NCBI GenBank assembly: GCA_965243695.1
Contig: CBDEWC010000026.1
Span: 124,001-188,000 of the forward strand
Source: JAKVCB01 sp965243695
GTDB lineage: Bacteria; Planctomycetota; Planctomycetia; Pirellulales; Lacipirellulaceae
Reading direction: 5' to 3'
DNA length: 64,000 nt
In this document: positions 8,015 to 16,846 of the stretch, one piece after another
Layout of the letters: each line of letters begins with the position of its first letter
Numbering within the stretch: the stretch's first letter is position 1
The notes under the pieces: model-generated
Database searches by the model: none
Told to the model about the DNA's origin: nothing
What the model saw: the letters and a program-made list of their open reading frames with translations, nothing else
Made by a program: the position numbers and the translations under genes

Positions 8015-11000
8015 ATGTTCTTGAAACGCCATCGTGCTGATTCGTTGCGCCACAAGCGGCGGTCTATCGCATTGCAGCGGCAATCGCAGTACGGAATGTG
8101 CGGGGCCAGGAAGTTGCACCTGGAACGCCTCGAAATCCGGGCGATGCTCTCCTTTAGTGACATCGGGCTTGACCTCACCGGAACCAAGAATGCCTGGGGC
8201 GACATCAACAACGATGGCTGGACGGATCTGTATGACGGATACACGGTCTGGCAAAACGACTCTGGCTCGTTCAGCGAATTGCAAACGATCAGCTCAGAAA
8301 GTGCCGAAGGCGTTTTGGGCGATTATGACAACGACGGCTATCTTGATATTTTTGTGTACGAGACGTATCAGCTCTGGCACAACAAAAACGGAACCAGCTT
8401 TGAGGACGTGACCAGCCTGCTTCCGGTGGCACCGATGTCCGTCAGTCGAGCTGCCGTTTGGGGCGACTTCAACGGCGACACCTTTCTGGACCTGTACGTA
8501 GGCGGCTACGAGGCTCCTGCTTATCAACCGGATGCCCTCCTGATCAACAACCAAGGGGAATCGTTTAGCGTTGCTTGGACCCAAGGAAATGACTCGGCCC
8601 TTTCGGGCGGCCAACCGCGGCCTTCTCGTGGAATCACCTCGGCCGACTGGGACCAGGACGGCGATCTTGATGTGTATGTGTCAAACTACCGCTTGGAGCC
8701 CAATCAGCTCCGTCGAAACGGTCCGGGTGGCACCAGTAACCTGGCCGGTCTTGGCTGGGGGCAGGATTCCGCAAAGGTGAGAAGTGACCCCGGGATCGGC
8801 TTGTCGACGAACGTGGCCCATGCGCCCACCACCACCAACACGACAACGACCAAAGCTTTCAGTGGCCCCATAGGGAACAAACTGGTCCTTACCGCCGACA
8901 TGTATGTCACGGGTATTTATGACACCGCAGGCGGCGAGGGCCTGGTTGGAATCCATGATGGGACTGCCAGTGTGTCAAACGGCCTCTTGGTAGGCCCGCA
9001 GGGCAATCCCGCGAACCCTGGTTATCCGGGCCCGGGCGGTGGAGGGTGGGGAGTGTTCGATGGCTTGGATACGGAAGCAAGAATCAACATTACCGATGGT
9101 GGCTCACCGGGAGTTGGCAATCAGTTCAAAGGGATCGGGTCAGGTACGGTTCAAGTTCAGCTGGCAATCGACCAGGCAGCCAACACGATCAGTGTCGACA
9201 TTGTTGACTTGGTGGGCGGCGGTTCACTCAACCCGACCTGGGTCATGCCATTGACCGCCGCTGCGGAGCAAAAACTTCAAAATGTCAACAGTGTCATGAT
9301 GACATGGAACGATACCCATCCTGGAGACACGAGAGAAATCGACAACATCCAGGTTGTTTCACCCGATTCCAGCGTCGTGATTTTCAGCGAAACTTTTGAA
9401 GGGGCCGAATTCGGCCTTACCAATGACGTGGCCGGTTCGCACGGTGCAACGGCCGATGGGGGGCAGGCGATTGGCGCGGCCTTCGGCGATATCGACAACG
9501 ATGGTCTGTTGGACATTTTTGCCGGAAATTTTTCGCACGCCGGACAACCGGAATCACGATTTCTGCGGAATCGGGGTCCCGGTTTCGATTATGATTTCCA
9601 AGACATGGGCCAGAGTGGTGTCTACAGGCAGGAATCTTACGCTTCGCCTGCGCTGGGAGATATTGACAATGACGGCGATCTGGACCTGTTCTTCACTTCG
9701 GTTTACGCCCCCGAAGAGGCACGACTCTTCCGCAACGACTCGGGGCCTGGTGAATGGTTGTTTACCGACGTGACCGATCAGTGGGGCCTGGGGGGCATCA
9801 CCGGCTTCAATTACTCGGCATCCTTTGCCGACTTTGATAACGACGGCGACCTCGATCTGGGTACCAGCCGCATTTTTCGCAATGACCTGTCGGGGAACAA
9901 TAACTGGCTGAAGGTTCGACTCGAAGGTGACGGAACAACCATCAACCGCTCAGCGATTGGTAGCCAAGTCCGGGCCTCGTTCGACGGGCTCACGTTGACC
10001 CGCCAGGTAGAAGGCGGAACCGGTGAGGGCAATCAAAATGACCTTGCCCTCCATTTTGGACTGGGCACCTATAGCGGAGACATTGACCTGGAAGTCACCT
10101 GGTCTGACGGCACCACGCAAACAGTGACTGCCACGCCCAACCAAACGGAAGTAATCTCGCTGTTCGAGCCAAGTCCGGATCGAACCTGGACCTTCAACGG
10201 ACTGGGATCCTGGAATGACCCCAACTGGTTCGGTGGTCCACCGCCCAATGCAAATAACGAACAGGCGATTTTCGCAGGCGCGATCTCTGCGCCCCAAATC
10301 GTAGTGGTGAACACCCCAGTGACCGTCCAAAGCATCACGTTCGACAACGCCAACAGCTACGTGCTTGCGGGTGCCGGCAGCGTGAACCTTTCTTCAGAGA
10401 ACGGTCTCTCGACGATCGAGGTACTGGAGGGGCACCACCAGTTTCAGGCAATGGTAAATCTGGGCAATACGACCCATGTTGAGATTGCATCGGGTGCCAG
10501 TCTGAGTTTTAACAACCGGCTGAACCTCGGCGGACATACGCTCAGCAAGACGGGCGCTGGCGCGATGAACATCAACAATGTTCTGAACACGGCCGGCGGC
10601 TCGGTTGCAGTTGCCGCCGGCGCGCTGGGGGGTGCAGGAGAGGTGCGGGGCAATGTTTACAACTCGGGCGGTACGTTATCGCCCGGCGGTGGTTTTAGCG
10701 GGCTAGGAGTAAGTAGCGGCAATATCGAGGCGATCGCTGCGGCCGACCCGATTGAGAACAAACCACCTGGAAAAGCCGCAAACCCGATCGGACTGAATCG
10801 GCAGGCTGACCTTAGGAACCTCAACTTCACGCTGGTAAGCGGCGCACGTCTCGCTGACGCACAAAGTGGGCAAGGCCCGCTGGTGGAATCGGCAGGATCT
10901 TCTGCGGCCCGGCAGCAACGGGATCTTTTATGGGCCGACCTCGATCGGACCTCGCAATTACTGGCAATTCGCCAATCGGAGTCTCCCCACAATGCGGGGC

Positions 11001-11137
11001 TGCCGCCTGATTTTCAAGTCGCCGCCAGCACCCTTGAGGGGGAGCCTCACGGACCAGGGGAGGCGACGTTAGGGTGGGACGAAGCGTTGGAAACTCTTTT
11101 GGACGAAACGGCGGCAGAGCGGCTTTTTCTCTCGTAG
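8015..11137 (+). CDS. Large FG-GAP/VCBS, ASPIC and beta-solenoid surface protein
   Basis: Protein of 1040 residues. Its basic N-terminus ends in HLERLEIRAMLS, the planctomycete extracellular-protein N-terminal motif, instead of a normal signal peptide. Residues about 48-265 and 455-640 carry FG-GAP/VCBS repeats with calcium-binding DxDxDG loops (DYDNDGY, DWDQDGDLD, DIDNDGDLD, DFDNDGDLD). They are interrupted by a roughly 175-residue beta-rich insert (about 280-455) with a Gly/Pro-rich PGYPGPGGGG stretch. Residues 640-715 match the ASPIC/UnbV domain. Residues about 725-895 form a passenger-like beta-solenoid module (LSKTGAGAMNINN, GTLSPGGG) also found in the protein at 33178. The last 140 residues are unassigned. 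It likely acts in surface adhesion or cell-cell contact. Confidence 0.87.
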   Translation: MFLKRHRADSLRHKRRSIALQRQSQYGMCGARKLHLERLEIRAMLSFSDIGLDLTGTKNAWGDINNDGWTDLYDGYTVWQNDSGSFSELQTISSESAEGVLGDYDNDGYLDIFVYETYQLWHNKNGTSFEDVTSLLPVAPMSVSRAAVWGDFNGDTFLDLYVGGYEAPAYQPDALLINNQGESFSVAWTQGNDSALSGGQPRPSRGITSADWDQDGDLDVYVSNYRLEPNQLRRNGPGGTSNLAGLGWGQDSAKVRSDPGIGLSTNVAHAPTTTNTTTTKAFSGPIGNKLVLTADMYVTGIYDTAGGEGLVGIHDGTASVSNGLLVGPQGNPANPGYPGPGGGGWGVFDGLDTEARINITDGGSPGVGNQFKGIGSGTVQVQLAIDQAANTISVDIVDLVGGGSLNPTWVMPLTAAAEQKLQNVNSVMMTWNDTHPGDTREIDNIQVVSPDSSVVIFSETFEGAEFGLTNDVAGSHGATADGGQAIGAAFGDIDNDGLLDIFAGNFSHAGQPESRFLRNRGPGFDYDFQDMGQSGVYRQESYASPALGDIDNDGDLDLFFTSVYAPEEARLFRNDSGPGEWLFTDVTDQWGLGGITGFNYSASFADFDNDGDLDLGTSRIFRNDLSGNNNWLKVRLEGDGTTINRSAIGSQVRASFDGLTLTRQVEGGTGEGNQNDLALHFGLGTYSGDIDLEVTWSDGTTQTVTATPNQTEVISLFEPSPDRTWTFNGLGSWNDPNWFGGPPPNANNEQAIFAGAISAPQIVVVNTPVTVQSITFDNANSYVLAGAGSVNLSSENGLSTIEVLEGHHQFQAMVNLGNTTHVEIASGASLSFNNRLNLGGHTLSKTGAGAMNINNVLNTAGGSVAVAAGALGGAGEVRGNVYNSGGTLSPGGGFSGLGVSSGNIEAIAAADPIENKPPGKAANPIGLNRQADLRNLNFTLVSGARLADAQSGQGPLVESAGSSAARQQRDLLWADLDRTSQLLAIRQSESPHNAGLPPDFQVAASTLEGEPHGPGEATLGWDEALETLLDETAAERLFLS

Positions 11138-11206
11138 GACGGATGCTCAAGCGACAGGTCGCCAGTTTCTGAAAAAACTCTCCGCGGCTTCTGTCAGCAG
11201 AACCGA

Positions 11207-12223
11207 TTAGAGAAAATCCGCCACGTGGGCCGGTTTGCCGGTGGCCTGGGCGGCCCGAAATGCCTCCAGCGTGGCAACCCCCTCGACCATATCGTCGAGT
11301 TCCGCAGGATTTTTCCCCGTGACCAGCATCTGTTGAACTCGCCGCACGATTTCTGCCGCACCCAAGGGATATTGGTGACTTCCCAAGTTCCGCAGGTCGA
11401 TGTCATCTTCGGTCCCGATCAGGCTGATTCCGATCGCGCCCGGAATATGACGCGTGCCGGTATCGGCATGGATCATCACCCCGTTTGCAGGCGCGCGAGG
11501 ATTGTTGTCGTAATCAAGCCAGACTGACGTTTGCTTGGGGGTCGACAACACCTCAACGGTGCTGACCCCGGTGCCAAACAGATGCTGCGTGGCACTGATG
11601 GTGTGAATTAAACCAGCCGGGGCGGTGCCCGCCCCATTGAGCGTAGCAAAATTTAACTGGCCCACCTCGGGAATGCGGTCCCGAAAACGGGCCACCGTCG
11701 GCTGGAACCGTAAAATCGATGCGGAGAACAAAGGGGCCTTTTTTCGGGCGGCCAGATCAATCAACTGTCGACATTCGCCGACCGTAAAGGCGAGCGGCTT
11801 GTCGATAAAGGTTGGCACTCCCTTTTCGAGTCCCGGCGTGGCTAGTTCCACATGGTCTTCACCATCCCAGTTGCAGTCGGCAATGAAGACCAAATCGACG
11901 TCGTCGCTGCACTGGTCGGGCGTGTCGCACACCATGGGTCGATCACACAACACGCGCGAAGTCTCTTCGGCCACCTCGGGGTGGACATCCCACACCCGGG
12001 TAATTTCAAATCCACCCACGTAGGGTGCGGTGCGGAGCGTGGGATCGCCATAATTGGTGTAGAAAAAACGGTGGACGCCCCCACCTTCCCAGGAGTACTT
12101 GATGTCCGGGTCGTAGGGCCGCGGAGTTTTCAATAAGAGCGGATCGACCTCGGCCATCAGCGCCGCATACCACAGGCCGTGCGAATCGCACCGGATCAGA
12201 CCAACTCGAGTTTTGTCAGGCAT
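11207..12223 (-). CDS. Gfo/Idh/MocA-family oxidoreductase
   Basis: Protein of 338 residues resembling NAD(P)-dependent sugar oxidoreductases of the Gfo/Idh/MocA family. It starts with a beta strand TRVGLIRCDSHG in place of the canonical GxGxxG, has the long loop seen in many planctomycete members, and carries TFIDKPLAF, the equivalent of the EKP catalytic motif. There is no signal peptide, so it is cytosolic or membrane-associated. It is the last gene of a probable minus-strand operon after the enolase-superfamily gene (53-base gap) and the MFS transporter, implying oxidation of an imported sugar or sugar acid. The atypical nucleotide-binding loop makes true redox activity uncertain. Confidence 0.85.
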   Translation of the reverse strand: MPDKTRVGLIRCDSHGLWYAALMAEVDPLLLKTPRPYDPDIKYSWEGGGVHRFFYTNYGDPTLRTAPYVGGFEITRVWDVHPEVAEETSRVLCDRPMVCDTPDQCSDDVDLVFIADCNWDGEDHVELATPGLEKGVPTFIDKPLAFTVGECRQLIDLAARKKAPLFSASILRFQPTVARFRDRIPEVGQLNFATLNGAGTAPAGLIHTISATQHLFGTGVSTVEVLSTPKQTSVWLDYDNNPRAPANGVMIHADTGTRHIPGAIGISLIGTEDDIDLRNLGSHQYPLGAAEIVRRVQQMLVTGKNPAELDDMVEGVATLEAFRAAQATGKPAHVADFL

Positions 12224-12276
12224 TTTTCGTTCTTGGTAACAATCGGGGAATATTGGGTCGGTGCGTTCGGCGGCAC

Positions 12277-13539
12277 TCAGTTATCCCTCAATACCCAACT
12301 TGGTTTCTTGAGGGCCTCGTTGTATTGGCTCCGCCACTGGTCGGATCCATCGTCCGGAACCACTTCCATGTTGACTCCGGGACTGAAAATGGGGCGGCGC
12401 CCCTCAATGTAGTCGTCCCAGTACTGGAGGCCGTGGGCATAAAAATCCTCGGCGCCGCTGGGCCAGCTGACCCGGATCAACAGGTCGGGGTAAGGATACG
12501 GCTTGGCAATCGGCTCAATCCGGTATTTTTCGACCACGTCCCAGTCGAGTTCATAACCAATGCCTGGGGTATCGGGGATGTCGACATAGCCTCCTTTGAC
12601 CACCAAAGGATTTTTCAGCAGGGTGTGCACGTAAAGATTGTGACAATTGACCGCTGGCCAGCGGGCATGGCTCAACACGGCCGCAAGCTGCAAACACCAC
12701 ACCGTGGAGAGTCCGCTACCGGTGTTCTGCAGCCAGAAGACTTTGTTTTTCTCCGTGATGCAGTGGGCCTCGTGCAGCACCTGGCTCACCCCTCCATTGA
12801 TCACAAAGCCATCGCATACGTCTTCCTCCAGTGCCGTGGTCAGCGGCGGATTGCCGACGTGCATCGCAATCGGAACCGAAGTTTGCGCGCGGAGGTACTT
12901 GTTGCCGGCCACATCTTTCTGCGGGATGGGTGACTCAAAGATCTTGACCTTCTCATACTTTTGAAGCTGGGTGAGAATCCGCACCGCGTGGGCCGAGTTG
13001 CACAGCATGGTGTTGAAATCGAGGTCGATTTCAAAATAGTCTGGCGTTTCCTCGGAAATGGTTTTGACCTGCTGCACCAGGTCGAACCAGGGCCGGGCTT
13101 TCATTTTGTAATTTGTGTATCCAAGGGACACCGCTTCCCGCGCTTCGCTAATCCAATCCTCGATGGGCATTTCCACCGACCACCAGGAGACAGGCGCATT
13201 GCTGCGCTGTTTCTCTCCCAGCAGGTGATGGACCGGAACCTCATTCGCGCGGGCGACCGCATCGAACAGGGCCATCTGGAGGCCCCCGCCGAGGGAGTCG
13301 TCCCACATCAGCTCTGAAGCCGGTTTTCCGGTCGCCCTGGCGACCGACTCGTCGGTCACTTCCTGCCAGGTGTAGAAGGGCATCGTCTCGCCGATTCCAA
13401 CCGTTCCGCACTCCAGGGTAACTTTGCAGAGCTCCAGAATACTCCAGTGGGGCAACTCACGAATCATGTTTCGATGGGCAACCTCCCGGAAGGGCAAGTC
13501 AACCCAGATGCGTTCAATATTTTTGACAGTCAGTCGCAT
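12277..13539 (-). CDS. Mandelate racemase/muconate lactonizing enzyme-family protein
   Basis: Enolase-superfamily protein of 420 residues, possibly glucarate-dehydratase-like. The KxK motif (YKMKAR), one metal-ligand Asp (EIDLDFN) and the second-ligand Glu (IFESPIP) are present. The third ligand region reads IAMHVGNPP, and the strand where the catalytic His normally lies reads FWLQNTGSGLS. Those acid/base and metal residues therefore appear altered. The usual outcome in this superfamily is dehydration or epimerisation of a sugar acid; which reaction, if any, remains open. It overlaps the MFS gene by 10 bases, a sign of translational coupling. Confidence 0.85.
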   Translation of the reverse strand: MRLTVKNIERIWVDLPFREVAHRNMIRELPHWSILELCKVTLECGTVGIGETMPFYTWQEVTDESVARATGKPASELMWDDSLGGGLQMALFDAVARANEVPVHHLLGEKQRSNAPVSWWSVEMPIEDWISEAREAVSLGYTNYKMKARPWFDLVQQVKTISEETPDYFEIDLDFNTMLCNSAHAVRILTQLQKYEKVKIFESPIPQKDVAGNKYLRAQTSVPIAMHVGNPPLTTALEEDVCDGFVINGGVSQVLHEAHCITEKNKVFWLQNTGSGLSTVWCLQLAAVLSHARWPAVNCHNLYVHTLLKNPLVVKGGYVDIPDTPGIGYELDWDVVEKYRIEPIAKPYPYPDLLIRVSWPSGAEDFYAHGLQYWDDYIEGRRPIFSPGVNMEVVPDDGSDQWRSQYNEALKKPSWVLRDN

Positions 13540-14879
13540 TGGAGCGGTCCTCGATAATCACGTTTTAAAAACAGGCCTATGGTAAGCAGAAGAGCCAGGA
13601 AAGCCAGCAAGGAAAGTGCGCCCAGGCCAACGAACACCTCTCCTAAACCAAACCAGTCCCTATCCAGCCCTTGCCCGACAACCGGTGAGGCGAAAGCGGC
13701 GCTGATGGCGACCACGTTGAGCATCCCAATCGCAGTCGCCCTGGCAGCCGGGTCGATCACATCAAAGGTGGTGGTCCATAAATTCACCGCGTAAACCGAG
13801 AACGCAAATCCATAGCCGATCATCCCGGCAATCAAAATCGATTGGTTGTTGGTAAACCCAATGGCTACCAAAGCAGGGATCCATAAGACCAACGCAAATC
13901 CCTGAACCCAGAAGCGGCCTGAACGGATCTTGGATGCCCACCAGTCTGCCCAGATCCCACCGACCAGATTGCCCGCAATCATGCTTAACATCATATAAAA
14001 TGTCGACAGGCTCCCCGCCTCTTCATTATTCATATCGAAGACCTGGCCCACGAATTGGGGAAGCCAGGCTTCCCGAATGTTGTTGATGATGCAGGTGGCG
14101 ACAAATACAAACCCAATCATCAGATACGACCGGACCGCGAAAATACTTCGAATCGTTTCCCAAAACGACCCTCCCGCATTTCCCAGACCCACTCCTTCTT
14201 GACGTTCCGCCCGCCGGGGTTCGCGAAAACAGAGGGCCATTAGCACAATCCAGGCCGCTCCGATCAGGGCAAACACGAACAACGCAAATCGCCAACCCGA
14301 TACGCTGATCGAATCGGGGCCCAGTGGAAGGGTCACCGATCCGATATCGGCCATCTTTCCTCCGGCCGCTCCCGCAAAATACATCGCTATCGAATAGGAA
14401 CAGAGGTAGATGGCAACGGCTGTCGAACGCGACTTCGCCGTAAACACATCGGCCAGCACGCTCGCAATTGCCGGCACGCTAGCTGCCTGTGCCACGCCAA
14501 GCACGGCCCGCAGCACCATCAGCGAAGAAAAATTCTCGGCAACTCCCATTGCGGCAAGCACCAACAAACTTATGCCGAGGCTGCCCATTAACACGTGGCG
14601 ACGTTGGAACCGGTCGCTGAGGTAGCCGACAAAAAATTGGGCGATGCAGTAGGGGGCAAGAAATGCCGTCTGCAAGAGCCCAGCCTGTGCGTCGGTCAGG
14701 AGGAGTTCCGTCTTGAGGGGCTGCATCACAAAAAAGATGCAATTTCGCTGTAGGATTAAGACGCCGTAATTGAAGGCCAAAAATCCGAGTATGAACCAAC
14801 GATCGGAGGTGCCGTAGGCGGAGGCCCCTTGGTCTGCGTGTGGAAGGCCTTTATCGAAATCCTGATTGTTCGTATTCAT
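13530..14879 (-). CDS. MFS transporter, sugar-acid type
   Basis: Integral membrane protein of 449 residues with about twelve hydrophobic segments. It has the cytoplasmic loop signature GYLSDRFQRR between the second and third helices and LADVFTAKSRSTAVA in the position typical of anion:cation symporters of the major facilitator family. It is first in the minus-strand operon that continues with the enolase-superfamily protein (10-base overlap) and the Gfo/Idh/MocA oxidoreductase. The context suggests uptake of a hexonate, hexuronate or related carboxylated sugar. The substrate cannot be read from sequence alone. Confidence 0.9.
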   Translation of the reverse strand: MNTNNQDFDKGLPHADQGASAYGTSDRWFILGFLAFNYGVLILQRNCIFFVMQPLKTELLLTDAQAGLLQTAFLAPYCIAQFFVGYLSDRFQRRHVLMGSLGISLLVLAAMGVAENFSSLMVLRAVLGVAQAASVPAIASVLADVFTAKSRSTAVAIYLCSYSIAMYFAGAAGGKMADIGSVTLPLGPDSISVSGWRFALFVFALIGAAWIVLMALCFREPRRAERQEGVGLGNAGGSFWETIRSIFAVRSYLMIGFVFVATCIINNIREAWLPQFVGQVFDMNNEEAGSLSTFYMMLSMIAGNLVGGIWADWWASKIRSGRFWVQGFALVLWIPALVAIGFTNNQSILIAGMIGYGFAFSVYAVNLWTTTFDVIDPAARATAIGMLNVVAISAAFASPVVGQGLDRDWFGLGEVFVGLGALSLLAFLALLLTIGLFLKRDYRGPLQCD

Positions 14880-15390
14880 AAGATACCCACGTGGTCGATT
14901 TGTCAGTCGATCCGCTCAGCGGAAAGCGGTCTGCTTGTTGCCCGGCTGTCTGCTTTTTCCGATGACTCCCAGCCACTGGAGTTAAATCGCGATGGGACGC
15001 CGGAAAAGGGGTGCCCAGCCGGAAGGATTCTCGCCTATCCGGCCTCGAGACGCCAGAAGAGTTCGTTCTGGCTAGAGACGATTTTCCCGAGCCCAAAGGC
15101 AGCTGTGGGCACGAACGACGGTTCGGTTTTCTCGTGGAGGGAGTTGGGCACCCCTTTTGGGAGGCCTTGTTTGTGCCGGTTAGGAGCCGACCCTGAGGCA
15201 TCTTAAGGCATTCCACATCCGCCTAGGTTTGAAAACCATTCTCCACTAGGCTAGCCGGTCGAAGGGCTAACCGGTGGGAGGGCTAACCGGTGGGAGGCCT
15301 AAGTGGCGGGAGCCAGCTCCGTAGGAGGCCCGCGCGCAACTGGACCTGCCTGAGAGAGTTGGACAGAACCTTCATCCTGGGGACAAAACG
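14880..15390. other. Intergenic region without a convincing gene
   Basis: A 511-bp divergent region between the MFS gene (-) and the GlsB-type gene (+). Both strands hold open frames of about 120 codons, but they mirror each other, lack recognisable motifs and look like GC-rich shadows. The right part carries a 16-bp tandem repeat array. Promoters for both flanking genes should lie here; I could not fix their boxes. Confidence 0.6.
15249..15312. repeat. Four tandem 16-bp repeats
   Basis: Unit GGCTAACCGGTGGGAG occurs in four contiguous copies (15249-15264, 15265-15280, 15281-15296, 15297-15312). The middle two are identical; the outer two carry a few changes. The array occupies exactly 64 bp and ends 78 bases before the small membrane-protein gene. 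There are no spacers, so it is not a CRISPR. Confidence 0.88.
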
Positions 15391-15630
15391 ATGACTTTGA
15401 TCTATTTTCTGCTCATTGGGCTCTCGGCAGGATGGTGCGCCGGCAAGATCATGAAAACGTCCTATGGACTGCTCGGCAATTTAATCGTGGGGGTGATTGG
15501 TGCCTTTGTGGGTGGCCTGCTGTTTGGCCTGTTGGGGCTAGGTCCTACCAATCTGGTCGGAGAGTTAATTTCGGCCGTGGTCGGCGCGGTGGTGTTTGTC
15601 TGGCTATTGAGGTACTTGAAACGCAGATAA
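15391..15630 (+). CDS. GlsB/YeaQ/YmgE-family small membrane protein
   Basis: Protein of 79 residues with three Gly-rich hydrophobic helices: LIYFLLIGLSAGWCAGKIM, LLGNLIVGVIGAFVGGLLFG and LISAVVGAVVFVWLLRYLKRR. This matches the transglycosylase-associated / GlsB stress-response family in length and pattern. Members are inner-membrane proteins linked to general or acid stress; the molecular role is not established. The gene converges with the SDR gene, leaving only 32 bases between stops. Confidence 0.9.
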   Translation: MTLIYFLLIGLSAGWCAGKIMKTSYGLLGNLIVGVIGAFVGGLLFGLLGLGPTNLVGELISAVVGAVVFVWLLRYLKRR

Positions 15631-15662
15631 GCCAGCAGGTCGAGCGGGAACGTCGTTGTGAC

Positions 15663-16457
15663 TTACCAACGCTCGGGTTGATCGGCTGGCGGAAGCGTTC
15701 GGCCAATCCGATTGCCAACGGACATGCCGCCATCGACGGTCAGAACATGGCCGGTAACGTAGCTGGCGTCCTCGGAGGCCAGGAAGGCTACCGCGGCGGC
15801 AATTTCTTCGGAAGTGGCCCAGCGGCGCATCGGGGTAAAGAGTTTTGTGACCGCGTCCATTTCCTTCTTCAGTTCCGGTGTCGCCAGATTGCTGGCGGTC
15901 ATGCCGGGCGCCACCGCATTGACTCGTATGTTCTTCTCCGCCAGGTCGATGGCTAGCGCCCGGGTCATGGAGGCGACCGCCCCTTTGCTGGCCATGTAGG
16001 GCACGCGATCATGGGACGCCTCAAAGGCGCCGATCGAGGATATGTTCACGATATTGCCCCCACCTCGCTCGAAGAAGTGGTCGAGGATGTGACGACAAAA
16101 ATACCACACTCCATGCAGGTTGACGTCAATCACGCGATGCCACTGGTCGTCTGTCATCTCGTGCGCCGGGGCACGAATATTAATGCCCGCATTGTTGACC
16201 ACCAGGTCGACCTGACCCAGTTCGGCGATGGACTGATCAATCGTTGATCGCACGCTCGCTACGTCGCTGACGTCCGTTTCCATAACCAGCGCTTTTTGCC
16301 CAAACTTCCGTACCATTTTCGCCGTTTCTTCACTTCCGTCGACCTGAACGTCGGCAATGGCGATGTTGGCCCCTTCGCTGGCGAGTCGACATGCAATGGC
16401 GCGACCAATACCACTTCCGGCGCCGGTGACAATAGCTATTTTGTTTTGAAATCGCAT
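15663..16457 (-). CDS. SDR-family NAD(P)-dependent oxidoreductase
   Basis: Classical short-chain dehydrogenase of 264 residues. It has the cofactor motif TGAGSGIG (11-18), NNAG (88-91), and a catalytic triad of Ser140 (NISS), Tyr154 and Lys158 in YMASK. The C-terminal ASYVTGHVLTVDGGM segment is typical. The closest named groups are 3-oxoacyl-ACP reductase-like and sugar-alcohol dehydrogenases; the substrate cannot be told apart here. It stands alone on the minus strand, near sugar-acid genes, so a sugar or sugar-acid oxidation step is plausible. Confidence 0.93.
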   Translation of the reverse strand: MRFQNKIAIVTGAGSGIGRAIACRLASEGANIAIADVQVDGSEETAKMVRKFGQKALVMETDVSDVASVRSTIDQSIAELGQVDLVVNNAGINIRAPAHEMTDDQWHRVIDVNLHGVWYFCRHILDHFFERGGGNIVNISSIGAFEASHDRVPYMASKGAVASMTRALAIDLAEKNIRVNAVAPGMTASNLATPELKKEMDAVTKLFTPMRRWATSEEIAAAVAFLASEDASYVTGHVLTVDGGMSVGNRIGRTLPPADQPERW

Positions 16458-16846
16458 GGTCTGAATTTCTGGGAATCGAGTGGTTGTCTTGCTTGAGTTT
16501 TCCGGGTGCTGGACGGGACGTCTTGAGCGGATCCATCATAGAGGATGCCCGATCCGGCATCCAGCGAGCGGTCCTAAAAAACGTCCACGCCGATCGTGAT
16601 CACTACGAGCCGAACAACCGGAGATCTCCCCATGATCTTTGCGCGAACAGGGCTTGCTGTAGGGTCGGTGGTTCATGGCGAGGTGGATGGTGATTGCCAG
16701 GACCGAATCACTGCCAGGGCAGGCCAACCCAACTCCTGGTGTCGGCCTGCCTGGTCGGTTGCCACCTGGACCGGCCATTGTTTCTCGAGTAAAACTTCCC
16801 CAGGTGACCATTAGGCAACCACAATGCAACCACAGGAAACAACCAC
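16458..16846. other. Divergent intergenic region, no gene seen
   Basis: 389 bp between the SDR gene (-) and the sialidase-fold gene (+). Open frames on either strand lack start signals and motifs. It should contain promoters for both genes; no strong -10/-35 pair was identified. An AGGAAA sequence just before 16847 can serve as the ribosome site of the next gene. Confidence 0.55.

Noticed and set aside
12253..12933. 226-codon plus-strand open frame
   Set aside because: It lies antisense to the well-supported enolase-superfamily gene and shows no motif.
14829..15216. Overlapping ~120-codon frames on both strands
   Set aside because: Mirror-image GC-rich shadows with no family features.
15249..15312. 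Possible CRISPR array
   Set aside because: Units are contiguous 16-bp repeats without unique spacers, and no cas gene is near.
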